NCBI RefSeq assembly: GCF_024347135.1
Contig: NZ_AP024908.1
Span: 1,124,768 to 1,188,767, forward strand
Direction of reading: 5' to 3'
From: Vibrio spartinae
GTDB lineage: Bacteria; Pseudomonadota; Gammaproteobacteria; Enterobacterales; Vibrionaceae
Length of the DNA stretch: 64,000 bases
Shown here: positions 26,437-35,598 of the stretch, piece by piece
Layout of the letters: each line of letters opens with the position of its first letter
Numbering within the stretch: position 1 is the first letter of the stretch
Notes under the pieces: generated by a model
What the model saw: only the letters and a program-made list of their open reading frames with translations
What the model was told of the DNA's origin: nothing
The model's database searches: none
Position numbers and translations under genes: made by a program

Positions 26437-28170
26437 TTATTGCAGATGGATCTGATGTTCAGCAATCAGCATACTCAATTGTTCATCTGCGCGCTGCTGC
26501 GCATTCTGAAATGCTTCATCTGCTGCAATGTCGGTCACCAGTTCGTAATAACATTTTAGTTTCGGTTCCGTACCTGAAGGGCGGACAATCACTCTGGCGC
26601 CACCATCCAATTGATACACCAATACATCACTCACCGGTAAATCAATCGATTCAGTCTGTCCGTCAGCCAAATGGCGTTGCGATGTCTTATAATCTTCCGT
26701 CACCATCACTTGACGTCCGGCAATCGTCTGCGGCGGGTCCGCTCGCAATGCATCTCCGATTGGTGGCGTCTCCGGTGATAAGGCGATACTTTTCTGGGCA
26801 GTCACATACAGACCGTGCCGACGATAAATCGCTTCAAGCCGATCCCAGACCGTTTGTCCATCACGCTTGAGTGCCGTACACATCTGCACAAACGCCAAGA
26901 GAGTTGATAATCCGTCCTTATCCCACACTTGCGTACCGATGGTGTAACCCAGCGCTTCTTCATACGCAAATAAGAATGGCAGGTCTGCATGCTGTTGCTG
27001 CATGGCAACATTTGTGAGCCATTTAAATCCCGTCAGCGTCTTAAAATAAGTGGCATGATAATGCTCGGCGATTTTCTCCAGCAGACTGGAAGAAACAATG
27101 GTATTACCGACCAGTACCTGTTGCGTGTGTCCTTTCTCTTTCTCTAACACTTTCTCTAACAAATAATCGCCTAACAAACTGCCGACCTGATCGCCGGTCA
27201 GCATCTGAAAGTCACCCGAAGAATGACGCGCTGCAACCGCAAAGCGATCCGCATCCGGGTCATTGGCACAAGCCAAATCCGCCCCCACTTGTTCCGCCAA
27301 TGCAATCACGAGATCCATTGCCCCCGGCTCTTCGGGATTCGGGAAATTCACCGTCGGGAAACGACCATCGGGTTCACGCTGCTGTGCAACACTATGGACC
27401 TGTGTGAATCCGGCCTCCTGTAGCAATGCTTCAGCATAAGGTGCACCAACACCATGCATCGCGGTATAGGCAATCGTAATGTCATCCCCACTCTTTTCCT
27501 GAGCACCGGATTGTAATAATGGATGCTGATGTACCGCCAACCGATAGGCCTCGTAGTAGTCATCACTCAGCCATACGAGCCGCAACTCTGATTCAGCTTC
27601 GGTCAGACAAGTCGTGTGCAGTGGCTGCTGAGACGCCAGCTCAATCGCCTGTGCGATCCCTTGATCGTGTGGTGGAATAATTTGCGCCCCGTTTTCCCAG
27701 TACACTTTAAATCCGTTATATTCCGGTGGATTATGACTGGCGGTTACCACCACACCGGCTGCCGTATTCAGTTGACGAATCCCATAGGCAACCACCGGTG
27801 TCGGAGCGACTTGGTCAGTGAGGTATACTTTAATCCCTAACGCTACAAGCACGGATGCGGTATCGTATGCAAAATCTCTCGAATCCAAACGGCCGTCATA
27901 ACCAATGATGACACCGCGTTCTTTGGCCTGATCGACCTGTTGAATCAGATAGTTGCCTAATCCGGTTGCCGTTTCCTGAATGACCAGACGGTTCATCCGG
28001 TTGGGGCCACAGCCCACCTTGCCACGCAGACCTGCCGTCCCAAACGCTAGACGACTGTTAAACCGATCTTGCAGTTCTTCCTGATTCCCGGCATCAATCA
28101 ATGCTTGTAATTCATCTTGTGTTGTCCGATCTGGGTCTCTTGCCAGCCAACGAGAAAATTGTTCATTCAT
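26437..28170 (-). CDS. Phosphohexomutase (phosphoglucomutase/phosphomannomutase, alpha-D type)
   Basis: A 577-residue enzyme interconverting hexose 1- and 6-phosphates. The phosphoserine loop TASHNPPEYNG, the metal loop DPDADRF, the sugar-binding EEALGY and the phosphate-binding RPSGTEPK are all intact. The length fits the PgcA/ManB-like long group rather than E. coli Pgm (546). The start at 28170 has AAAGG upstream; the longer frame runs through a 17-bp repeat array. The preferred sugar cannot be settled from sequence, so no symbol is given. Confidence 0.9.
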   Translation of the reverse strand: MNEQFSRWLARDPDRTTQDELQALIDAGNQEELQDRFNSRLAFGTAGLRGKVGCGPNRMNRLVIQETATGLGNYLIQQVDQAKERGVIIGYDGRLDSRDFAYDTASVLVALGIKVYLTDQVAPTPVVAYGIRQLNTAAGVVVTASHNPPEYNGFKVYWENGAQIIPPHDQGIAQAIELASQQPLHTTCLTEAESELRLVWLSDDYYEAYRLAVHQHPLLQSGAQEKSGDDITIAYTAMHGVGAPYAEALLQEAGFTQVHSVAQQREPDGRFPTVNFPNPEEPGAMDLVIALAEQVGADLACANDPDADRFAVAARHSSGDFQMLTGDQVGSLLGDYLLEKVLEKEKGHTQQVLVGNTIVSSSLLEKIAEHYHATYFKTLTGFKWLTNVAMQQQHADLPFLFAYEEALGYTIGTQVWDKDGLSTLLAFVQMCTALKRDGQTVWDRLEAIYRRHGLYVTAQKSIALSPETPPIGDALRADPPQTIAGRQVMVTEDYKTSQRHLADGQTESIDLPVSDVLVYQLDGGARVIVRPSGTEPKLKCYYELVTDIAADEAFQNAQQRADEQLSMLIAEHQIHLQ

Positions 28171-28184
28171 GGGAGATACCTTTG

Positions 28185-28235
28185 CATCATTTCGTGATCT
28201 ACATGTTTTCATGATCAACATGTTTTCGTAATCAA
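28185..28235. repeat. Three 17-bp tandem repeats in the leader of the phosphohexomutase gene
   Basis: CATGTTTTCATGATCAA (28202-28218) is followed by CATGTTTTCGTAATCAA (28219-28235) and preceded by the diverged CATCATTTCGTGATCTA (28185-28201). The array lies 15 bp upstream of the minus-strand start codon. Confidence 0.82.
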
Positions 28236-28366
28236 CAGTGTATGATAGATCACGGATTATTTGTGAGTACGCAATCGATAAATAATAGAAATCCTTCATC
28301 GTATTTCAGCCACAATGAGAGATTGAATACAATGTATACCTTGTCACAACACCCCTTCAAACGCAG

Positions 28367-28384
28367 TGTACACTATTTTTTACA
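28367..28384 (+). promoter_or_regulatory. TyrR box candidate 1 upstream of DAHP synthase
   Basis: TGTACA-CTATTT-TTTACA matches the TyrR consensus TGTAAA-N6-TTTACA at 11 of 12 fixed positions. It lies 156 bp before the start of the DAHP synthase gene. Confidence 0.65.
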
Positions 28385-28396
28385 AACAATGCTTAA

Positions 28397-28414
28397 TGTA
28401 AAGATAGGTTTAAT
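28397..28414 (+). promoter_or_regulatory. TyrR box candidate 2 upstream of DAHP synthase
   Basis: TGTAAA-GATAGG-TTTAAT matches 10 of 12 fixed TyrR positions. Its centre is 30 bp (about three helical turns) from the stronger box, as expected for paired TyrR sites. Confidence 0.55.
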
Positions 28415-28539
28415 ATTGCATTTACATAAAAAAAATGATTGCAACATAATATTGAACCCGATACCTTACGTAAGTTAAAACATCTGAGGGTACCGTCCCC
28501 TTGACAGATGTGTCGTGATAAGAGAGGAAGAAGAACCGA

Positions 28540-29607
28540 ATGTTTCAGACTGATGATGTGAAAATAAAACGAATTAAAGAATTACTCCCGCCGGTAGCCA
28601 TACTTGAAAAATTTCCGGCAACTGACGTTGCTTCTTCAACAACATTTAATGCGCGTAAAGCCATTCATAATATTCTGAATGACAAAGATGACCGTCTCCT
28701 TGTGATTATCGGACCATGTTCTATCCATGATCCTGAAGCCGCAATCGAATATGGCAAGCAGCTGAAAAAAATGCGTGATGAGTTAAGTGATAATCTGGAA
28801 ATCGTCATGCGTGTCTACTTTGAAAAGCCCCGGACAACGGTTGGCTGGAAAGGTCTCATCAACGACCCGTACATGAATGATACCTATAAGATCAATGAAG
28901 GTCTGAAAATCGGGCGTAACCTGTTGCTCGAGCTGACCAATCTGGGCATGCCGACCGCCAGTGAGTTCTTGGACATGATCACCCCCCAATATATTGCCGA
29001 TCTGATCAGTTGGGGCGCAATCGGGGCGAGAACCACTGAATCACAGGTTCACCGTGAGCTGGCCTCTGGTTTATCATGCCCGGTCGGGTTTAAAAACGGC
29101 ACCGATGGCAACATCAAAATTGCAGCGGATGCCATTCGCTCAGCACGCGCATCTCACAACTTCCTTTCTGTAACTAAATTTGGTCATTCTGCGATTGTTG
29201 AAACCGCCGGAAACCCAGATTGCCACATTATTTTGCGTGGTGGTAAAGAGCCGAATTACAGTGCAAAACATGTTCAGGATGTCAAAGATAAACTAACCGA
29301 AACCGATCTGCCGCAAAAGGTGATGATTGACTTCAGCCATGCGAACAGCAGTAAGCAGTATCAGCGTCAAATGGTGGTCGCTGAAGACGTTTCAGCACAA
29401 CTTGCTAATGGCGAAGAGCAAATCTTCGGCGTGATGATTGAATCGCATCTGGTTGCAGGACGCCAAGATTTAGTCGATGGACAAGCCCTGACTTATGGTC
29501 AGTCGATTACTGATGCATGTATCGGCTGGCAGGATACAGAGCAAGTGCTACGTCAACTCTCTGCTGCGGTTGAAGCGCGTCGCAAAGCAAAAGCAGCTCG
29601 CGCTTAA
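28540..29607 (+). CDS. aroG: 3-deoxy-7-phosphoheptulonate (DAHP) synthase, class I
   Basis: A 355-residue enzyme joining phosphoenolpyruvate and erythrose 4-phosphate, the first step of aromatic amino acid synthesis. It is close to E. coli AroG throughout (IGPCSIHDP, FEKPRTTVGWKGL, EFLDMITPQY, GARTTESQVHRELASG, FKNGTDG, DFSHANSSKQ). It is likely feedback-inhibited, probably by phenylalanine, although the exact effector cannot be proven by eye. Two TyrR boxes upstream suggest transcriptional repression by aromatic amino acids. Confidence 0.9.
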   Translation: MFQTDDVKIKRIKELLPPVAILEKFPATDVASSTTFNARKAIHNILNDKDDRLLVIIGPCSIHDPEAAIEYGKQLKKMRDELSDNLEIVMRVYFEKPRTTVGWKGLINDPYMNDTYKINEGLKIGRNLLLELTNLGMPTASEFLDMITPQYIADLISWGAIGARTTESQVHRELASGLSCPVGFKNGTDGNIKIAADAIRSARASHNFLSVTKFGHSAIVETAGNPDCHIILRGGKEPNYSAKHVQDVKDKLTETDLPQKVMIDFSHANSSKQYQRQMVVAEDVSAQLANGEEQIFGVMIESHLVAGRQDLVDGQALTYGQSITDACIGWQDTEQVLRQLSAAVEARRKAKAARA

Positions 29608-29660
29608 TGCCGTAAGCGTTTATTCCCTCCCGGCTTGATTTAAGAATCACGCCATGAATA

Positions 29661-29690
29661 AAAACCCCGCTTGTCAGCGGGGTTTTTATT
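29661..29690. terminator. Bidirectional terminator between DAHP synthase and MATE genes
   Basis: AAAAACCCCGC-TTGTCA-GCGGGGTTTTT: a 6-bp GC stem extended by A-T pairs, with T-runs on both strands. Confidence 0.95.
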
Positions 29691-29725
29691 ATCATAACGA
29701 ACTGTCAGTCTTCGTCAGAAAGGCC

Positions 29726-31060
29726 TCAGTCAGACGATACCGCCTGCCCGATCTGCCGTATCGTTCTCCGATAAATCAGCCAGGCACACAGACCCGCAAG
29801 GATGTTGCCGATCATCGATCCGAGATAGATACCTTTCAATTCCGCTATCTGCGCACCGATCCACAAGCAAGGGAGGAAAAAGACAAACAGCCGCAACGCT
29901 GAGATCACCAACGCGGTGTATGATTTCGCCAACGCATTTTGGATCGACACCATCAACATACAAATTCCCAGCGGGCCAAGACTGATCGGGACAAAGATCA
30001 GATGCCATTGGAGTAATTGTTGAATCATCGCCGCATCGGACATCCACACCACAATCGAACCCGCCAGAAAAAAGACCAATACCGCAAGTACCGTCTGAAA
30101 AATCAGCACAAATCTCACCGCAATCCCGACCAAATGACGAATCTCGGTAATTTTTCGCTCACCAAGCATTCTGGCAACCATTGGCGGCATTGCCATCGTG
30201 AGTGCCAATACAGCCACCAGTGAGAAAAATTCAAACCGTGACCCCACCGCCCATGCGGCAACGGGTTCATTGCCGAATGAAGCCAGTATATGGGTTGCCA
30301 TCATCGAAGAAATTGGCGGAAGTAACTGACTCACCGTTGCCGGTCCCATCACCTGTAAAATCGACTTCACACTGGCCCGGATATCCAACCCTTCCCATTG
30401 AAATGACATCCAGTGACGGGACAACACTTTCACCGCAACCACGGCAATGCCAATCCCAAACGCACAGCTCGTTGCCCACGCTGCGCCATTTATCCCTAAA
30501 TCGAACGAGAAAATGAAAATCGGGTCCAGAATCAAGTTGACCAAACTGGTGATCATCATCATCGTGCCGGGGAGGATCGTATTACCATTGGCACGGCAGA
30601 TACTATACAAGAAGTACAACACGGCACCGGTCCAGGCACTGATCAGCCAGACACTCCAATATTGATCGATAATGGGAAATACTTCCGGTGTCGCGCCCAG
30701 TAATGCCAGAATCGGATGGCGTAGTAGATAGATCAGCACTGTTAGCACTGCCACACTGATACTGCCGATAGTCAATATCAGACCACCCAACTGTTTTGCA
30801 TCTTGCTGCTTACCGGCTCCGAGTACACGGGCAATCACAGATGTGGTCGCAATGCCCAGCCCGACCTGCAAACCAATGATGACCATTTGCATCGGTAGTG
30901 TGAACCCTTGAGCGGCCAGCGGCAAAATGCCCAATTGTGCGATAAAAATACTGTCAACCAACTGGAATCCCATCAGAGAAAGAACACCAAAGACCATTGG
31001 CCAGGTCATTTTGAAAAGCTGGCGACCCAGTGATTGCGGAACATTTACAGTTTTCTGCAT
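29726..31060 (-). CDS. MATE family efflux transporter
   Basis: A 444-residue membrane protein with about 12 segments in two similar halves, as in MATE (NorM/DinF) exporters. Typical features are WPMVFGVLSLMGFQLVDSIFIAQLG at the start and ATTSVIARVLGAGKQQDAKQ in the first half. The family exports drugs or metabolites against Na+ or H+ gradients; the substrate is unknown. I chose ATG 31060 over ATG 31096 because the family begins close to this point; GAGAAGAG lies upstream. Confidence 0.9.
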   Translation of the reverse strand: MQKTVNVPQSLGRQLFKMTWPMVFGVLSLMGFQLVDSIFIAQLGILPLAAQGFTLPMQMVIIGLQVGLGIATTSVIARVLGAGKQQDAKQLGGLILTIGSISVAVLTVLIYLLRHPILALLGATPEVFPIIDQYWSVWLISAWTGAVLYFLYSICRANGNTILPGTMMMITSLVNLILDPIFIFSFDLGINGAAWATSCAFGIGIAVVAVKVLSRHWMSFQWEGLDIRASVKSILQVMGPATVSQLLPPISSMMATHILASFGNEPVAAWAVGSRFEFFSLVAVLALTMAMPPMVARMLGERKITEIRHLVGIAVRFVLIFQTVLAVLVFFLAGSIVVWMSDAAMIQQLLQWHLIFVPISLGPLGICMLMVSIQNALAKSYTALVISALRLFVFFLPCLWIGAQIAELKGIYLGSMIGNILAGLCAWLIYRRTIRQIGQAVSSD

Positions 31061-31384
31061 AAAAATAAAAACTCTTCTCTCGTCAGATAAAATCAAACAT
31101 CATCGACACTCTGCCCACCGAACATCAGCACGGGACAAGCATGGTATTCGACTTCACGAATTGTGCTCATCTTGACGCTGTCGGGCTAAAAGGAACGCTA
31201 GTCTACTGACTCTATGATGATTATCAAAGTACTCTTTCCCCGGTCACCATGATTTCATGATTCGGTTACATTTCACCATAAACTGTTGATTATTTGTCCA
31301 ATCAGATACTAATCAGCGCTAAGTCACTAAAAATGCAAACAATTACATCTACACTGAATAAAAAAAGGAAGGCGTGAGGGAATC

Positions 31385-33745
31385 ATGGCAATCGAACGAC
31401 TACAAACACATCAGCTTTATCATGTTGCCAAGCTGGAAAAATTGTCCAGTAAGTCTACAAAAGATTTACCCCCTATCGATGAGATCGTTGGGCAAGAACG
31501 GGCACAAAAAGCGGTTGAATTCGCCATGTCGATCAAAGAGAAGGGATACAATATTTACGCCATCGGCAGAAACGGACTCGGTAAACGGACGATGGTTCTA
31601 CGCTATCTTAACCGTCACCGACACGAGCTGGATGCCCTGTTCGATTGGTGCTACGTCGCTAATTTTACCGAAAGTCGCACGCCGAAAGTCTTAAAACTGC
31701 CACGCGGGCTCGGCAATCAGTTGCGTCAGGATATCGAAAAGCTGCTCGAAAAACTGGTGGGGGCGATTCCACTGGCATTCGATAATGAGCTGTATATCGG
31801 CCGGGCGGAACAGCTCAAAAATCAGCTCGCCACCAAACAGCAAACCGAGTTAGAGCAAATCACCAAAGACGCGAAGGAAAAAGGTGTCAGTCTGACGATT
31901 ACTTCGCAAGGCGATTACCAGTTTATTGCCATGAATGGCGATGAGATGCACACCGAATCCACATTTGAGGCATTAACGAAAGAGGAACAGACTTATTTCG
32001 GAGAAACAATTGACGAACTGGAAATCAAACTGCGGAATATGGTTCGCCAACTCTCAGAGTGGGAAGAAAGTTACAACGAAAAAATCAAAAAGCTCAATGA
32101 TGGCGTCACCGGTGAAGTGCTCAATCACTTTATCAAAAAACTCAAAAAAAATTATTCGGGTTATCCGGAAATCAAAACCCATCTTGAAGATCTGCGCAAA
32201 GATATTATCGATAATGTCGATATCTTTCTTGAAGAAAGTGGCGAACAAGGCGAGATCGCGGCAGCCGCGCTGGACAAAAAATTACCGCGTCGCTACAAAG
32301 TGAATGTATTGGTCAGTCATCCGGAAGATTGCTTCCCGATCGTGGTTGAAGAGAATCCGAATTATCACTCGCTGTTCGGCTATATTGAAAACGCTACCTA
32401 TAAAGGAACCGTATTCACCGATTTTTCACTGATTCGCTCAGGGAGTTTACACCGTGCCAATGGCGGCGTTCTGCTCATGGACGCAATTAAGGTGTTGGAA
32501 CGTCCCTACGTCTGGGACGGCTTGAAGCGTGCCCTGCGTTCACGTCAGATCAGCATGACGTCGCTGGAGAGAGAAGTCACGTTAAGTGGTGCGATTTCGT
32601 TGGATCCTGAACCCATTCCACTGAATGTGAAAATCATTCTGTTCGGAGATTATCGAACCTACCAACTGCTGACGAATTATGATCCTGAGTTCGGTGAGCT
32701 CTTCCGGGTCACCGCTGATTTTGAGGATGAAATGCTCCGCAACGCAGACTCGGAACTACAATATGCGCGATTTATCTCCAGCTTCGTGCACGACAACAAC
32801 TTGCTACACTGTGATCGCAAAGCGATGGGGCGCATCATTGAACACAGTTCCCGCATTGCCGGGGATCAAAATAAGCTGTCGTTGCACTCAGCGCATATCG
32901 CGAATCTGCTACGCGAATCAAACTATGTTGCCAAGCAAGCCAACTCGAATATGATTCGTCAGGGACATGTTGACGCAGCACTGCACAATCAGGAACTGCG
33001 GGTCAACCGTATCCAGCATAATGTGATGGAAGGGTTTCTCAACGGCACCACGTTGATGCAGACAGAAGGACATGCAATTGGTCAAGTGAACGCGCTGTCG
33101 GTACTCAGTACCACCGATCATATGTTTGGCGTACCGAATCGCATTACGGCAACCACCTGTTACGGTGAAGGCGACATTATCGATATCGAACGGAGCGTTG
33201 ATCTCGGTGGCAGTATTCACTCAAAAGGCGTGATGATCCTCACCGCATACCTCCATTCGGTACTGGGTAAGAATGCCAAACTCCCCCTCACCACAACACT
33301 GACCTTTGAGCAATCCTATGGGGGTGTCGATGGTGACAGTGCCAGTATGGCGGAGTTCTGTGCCATCCTTTCTGCTTTCTCAAAACAGCCCAACCGGCAG
33401 GATATCGCGATTACCGGCTCGATGAATCAGTTTGGAGAATCGCAGCCGATTGGCGGGGTGAATGAAAAAATTGAGGGGTTCTTCGATGTATGCACCATCA
33501 AAGGCCGTCACCCACAACAGGGGGTGATTATCCCCCGCTCCAATGTACATAACCTGATGTTACGTCATGATATTGTCAATGCGATTGAAAAGCAGGAGTT
33601 CCATATCTGGGCGATTAACCATGTTACCGACGCGATCGAAATCTTCACCGGCAAACCCGCCGGCATTGCAACTGAAGACGCTAGTTATCCGATCAATTCG
33701 ATCTTTGGCATTGCCCAAGCCAAACTCAACGCAATGCGCAAGTAA
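31385..33745 (+). CDS. Lon-like AAA+ protease
   Basis: A 786-residue protein of the Lon-related family without the classical Lon N-terminal domain. The ATPase region starts with a degenerate P-loop (AIGRNGLGKRT, about 58-68) and is interrupted by a long helical, coiled-coil insert (about 120-300). The C-terminal protease domain has the serine in DGDSASMAE and the lysine in GGVNEKIEGF, the Ser-Lys dyad. The family is related to E. coli LonH/YcbZ but longer. Substrates are unknown. GAGGGA lies close to the ATG and a terminator follows. Confidence 0.88.
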   Translation: MAIERLQTHQLYHVAKLEKLSSKSTKDLPPIDEIVGQERAQKAVEFAMSIKEKGYNIYAIGRNGLGKRTMVLRYLNRHRHELDALFDWCYVANFTESRTPKVLKLPRGLGNQLRQDIEKLLEKLVGAIPLAFDNELYIGRAEQLKNQLATKQQTELEQITKDAKEKGVSLTITSQGDYQFIAMNGDEMHTESTFEALTKEEQTYFGETIDELEIKLRNMVRQLSEWEESYNEKIKKLNDGVTGEVLNHFIKKLKKNYSGYPEIKTHLEDLRKDIIDNVDIFLEESGEQGEIAAAALDKKLPRRYKVNVLVSHPEDCFPIVVEENPNYHSLFGYIENATYKGTVFTDFSLIRSGSLHRANGGVLLMDAIKVLERPYVWDGLKRALRSRQISMTSLEREVTLSGAISLDPEPIPLNVKIILFGDYRTYQLLTNYDPEFGELFRVTADFEDEMLRNADSELQYARFISSFVHDNNLLHCDRKAMGRIIEHSSRIAGDQNKLSLHSAHIANLLRESNYVAKQANSNMIRQGHVDAALHNQELRVNRIQHNVMEGFLNGTTLMQTEGHAIGQVNALSVLSTTDHMFGVPNRITATTCYGEGDIIDIERSVDLGGSIHSKGVMILTAYLHSVLGKNAKLPLTTTLTFEQSYGGVDGDSASMAEFCAILSAFSKQPNRQDIAITGSMNQFGESQPIGGVNEKIEGFFDVCTIKGRHPQQGVIIPRSNVHNLMLRHDIVNAIEKQEFHIWAINHVTDAIEIFTGKPAGIATEDASYPINSIFGIAQAKLNAMRK

Positions 33746-33758
33746 GCAGCGTATGAGT

Positions 33759-33790
33759 CGGGGTAAATTGCGCTTTACCCCGCTCCCATT
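33759..33790 (+). terminator. Terminator-like hairpin after the Lon-like protease gene
   Basis: CGGGGTAAA-TTGCGC-TTTACCCCG, a perfect 9-bp stem; the following CTCCCATTTTC has only a short T-run. Confidence 0.75.
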
Positions 33791-33849
33791 TTCTTGCAGG
33801 CCCGACTCACAGCCCATCAAAAGCTTTATGGGTCTGGCTTAAGAAAACG

Positions 33850-33984
33850 GTAGAACAGCAATTTAACCATGTGATGTCAACCAATGAAGTCGCTGTCAGG
33901 TTATGGCAGAAGCTCGGTTTTACGATCATAGGAACCATTCCGAAAGCCTATCAGCACGCTCGATTAGGATTTGTTGATAGCGAC
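33850..33984 (+). pseudogene. C-terminal remnant of a GNAT acetyltransferase
   Basis: QQFNHVMSTNEVAVRLWQKL followed by GFTIIGTIPKAYQHARLGFVDSDI matches the last third of GNAT enzymes (QFN.VVSTNE.AVRLWQKLGF.I.GT.P.AF.H...G.VD). The acetyl-CoA-binding part upstream is absent and the end is disrupted after VDSDI. There is no promoter or ribosome binding site. It is a decayed gene. Confidence 0.7.
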
Positions 33985-34185
33985 ATCAAATCGATAAGCA
34001 ATCGGCTAATTCTACCATTACCTTCCCTGAAGGGGTGGATAAGGATAAATTCTAGGCGGGCATAAAAAATAATTCAATGCAACGGACCATTCACTCTTAG
34101 AGACAAAATATTTTTGTGAGCAAGCCTACTATTTTTTATAATTATGATTATCCATAAGATATTGAATTTATTAATGAAGGCAACA

Positions 34186-34671
34186 ATGAAGATACAAAGC
34201 TACTCACCAGAATGGGCCAGAGAGATTGCTGACTTGTTTTATCAGTCGGTACATGCCATTGATCCTTCGGTATATACTCCTGAACAAAAGGAAGCTTGGG
34301 CCCCGACACCGATTAATTATCAGTTGTGGTCTGAGCGACTCAGTTACAAGCAACCATTTGTGGCAATCATTGACAACCGTGTTGCCGGTTTTATCGAACT
34401 CGATAGTGATGGCCATATTGATTGCACCTATACACATCCAGATTTTCAGGGCAGCGGTGTTGCCGCTTCACTTTATGAACACTTACTTGCAAAAGCGACA
34501 GAAGCCGGTATTGAACGCTTATATGTTGAGGCATCACTTATTGCTCAAACTTTTTTCGAACGCCGTGGCTTTGCTGTGATCAAGAAGAATGAAGTACAAC
34601 GCAACGGCGAGTCTCTCATCAATTTTTCAATGGAAAAGTATCTTCGCCCGAATCATCAGACATCGGTGTAA
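34186..34671 (+). CDS. GNAT family N-acetyltransferase
   Basis: A 161-residue acetyltransferase resembling the YafP group (IADLFYQSVHAIDPSVYTPEQKEAWAP near the start). The acetyl-CoA loop is in THPDFQGSGVAASLYEHLLAKA. The C-terminal ERRGFAVIKKNEVQRNGESLINFSMEK is typical. The ATG at 34186 has AAGG at 6 bp; the frame extends to 34144. Its substrate is unknown. It lies among small standalone genes and gene remnants, an accessory-looking patch. Confidence 0.85.
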   Translation: MKIQSYSPEWAREIADLFYQSVHAIDPSVYTPEQKEAWAPTPINYQLWSERLSYKQPFVAIIDNRVAGFIELDSDGHIDCTYTHPDFQGSGVAASLYEHLLAKATEAGIERLYVEASLIAQTFFERRGFAVIKKNEVQRNGESLINFSMEKYLRPNHQTSV

Positions 34672-34835
34672 AGTGTGAATTGGCATGAGTGAGTAACACT
34701 TGAAGTTGCATGCTGATTTGACGACGTTTGCTGAGGGGCGTGAAAATGGGAGCACATACACATCGTTGTCGTTTCATCACTGATATTTTAAAATCATGTA
34801 AGTGACGACATGCATACTTAAATGGTGATAAAAAT

Positions 34836-35381
34836 ATGAGTGAATTTGAGAAAATGAGTTTAGGTTTGGAATTCGATGCAACCAGTTCCGAATTTACAGA
34901 GTTGAGAAATGAAGCGTTTGATTTACTGAAAGACATAAATTCGCGTCAATTTGAAGCGGCTAAACCTTACGTTGCCCAGCTATTCAAGCATGTGGGAGAA
35001 AATACGATCGTGTGTCCGCCATTCCTCTGTGAATATGGGAAAAACATTTCTATCGGTAGCAATACCTACATCAACATGGGTGTAACGATGCTGGATAATG
35101 CACCGATCACTATCGGCAATGATGTTTTAATTGGCCCAAGTGTCCAATTTTATACGCCGACCCATTCGTTAGATCATCGCCAACGTAAAAATTGGAAATT
35201 TCAGTGCTTGCCGATCGTCGTCGAAGATGATGTCTGGATCGGGGGAAATGCCGTGATTTGCCAAGGTGTCACCATCGGTGCTCGCTCAGTGATTGCAGCA
35301 GGCTCTGTAGTGACCAAAGATGTTGCGCCAGACACCTTAGTGGGTGGCGTACCGGCTAAATTCATCAAAACCACCAGATAA
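34836..35381 (+). CDS. Sugar O-acetyltransferase, maltose/galactoside acetyltransferase type
   Basis: A 181-residue left-handed beta-helix acyltransferase. Hexapeptide repeats run from about residue 70 to 175 (for example ISIGSNTYINMGVTMLDN, VWIGGNAVICQGVTIGARSVIAAGSVVTKDVAP). The catalytic His is in FYTPTHSLDH. The family acetylates sugars with acetyl-CoA in the cytoplasm. The N-terminal helical part is shorter or more diverged than in E. coli Maa (183). It is unlinked to other sugar genes. Confidence 0.88.
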   Translation: MSEFEKMSLGLEFDATSSEFTELRNEAFDLLKDINSRQFEAAKPYVAQLFKHVGENTIVCPPFLCEYGKNISIGSNTYINMGVTMLDNAPITIGNDVLIGPSVQFYTPTHSLDHRQRKNWKFQCLPIVVEDDVWIGGNAVICQGVTIGARSVIAAGSVVTKDVAPDTLVGGVPAKFIKTTR

Positions 35382-35427
35382 TTCACCACTAACAAACTCA
35401 GGCCCCTTTTCAACTGGCGGTATCTGA

Positions 35428-35598
35428 TTCTTATCCGACTTCCGCTTGAAACAGTTGTTGTGTCATCAAGTGGAAAAAGAAGATACCTTAATCGAAGATA
35501 CCTTCGATTCCTGCTTTCCGGACAGCCATTCGCTTGAGCCTTTCTATGAACAAGAGATTGGTTTAACCGTTGGGCAATATAACGAGGAGAAAATATGA
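35428..35598 (+). pseudogene. C-terminal remnant of an AraC-type regulator fused into the leader of the MAPEG gene
   Basis: An open stretch of 56 codons, with no start codon of its own, ends at a TGA overlapping the ATG of the next gene. Its sequence IEDTFDSCFPDSHSLEPFYE followed by QEIGLTVGQY fits the last helix-turn-helix of AraC proteins (I..IA...GF.D.SHFSR.FKQE.GLT..QY). The segment EDTLIEDTF includes a 15-bp near-duplication (GAAGATACCTTAATC / GAAGATACCTTCGAT) that may have helped break it. The rest of the regulator is absent. Confidence 0.55.

Noticed and set aside
26421..26870. 149-codon frame opposite the phosphohexomutase gene
   Set aside because: Antisense shadow of a well-supported enzyme gene.
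27130..27185. 12-bp repeat TTTCTCTAACAC/TTTCTCTAACAA inside the phosphohexomutase gene
   Set aside because: It lies in the coding region, keeps the frame and encodes a short Leu-Glu-Lys repeat on a helix; not comparable to the intergenic arrays.
33980..34070. Possible attC-like end (TCTAGGCGGGCATAA near 34050) and TAACAAACTCAGG near 35389
   Set aside because: Each resembles one half of a Vibrio cassette recombination site, but no complementary partner half was found at the proper distance, and no integrase is present.
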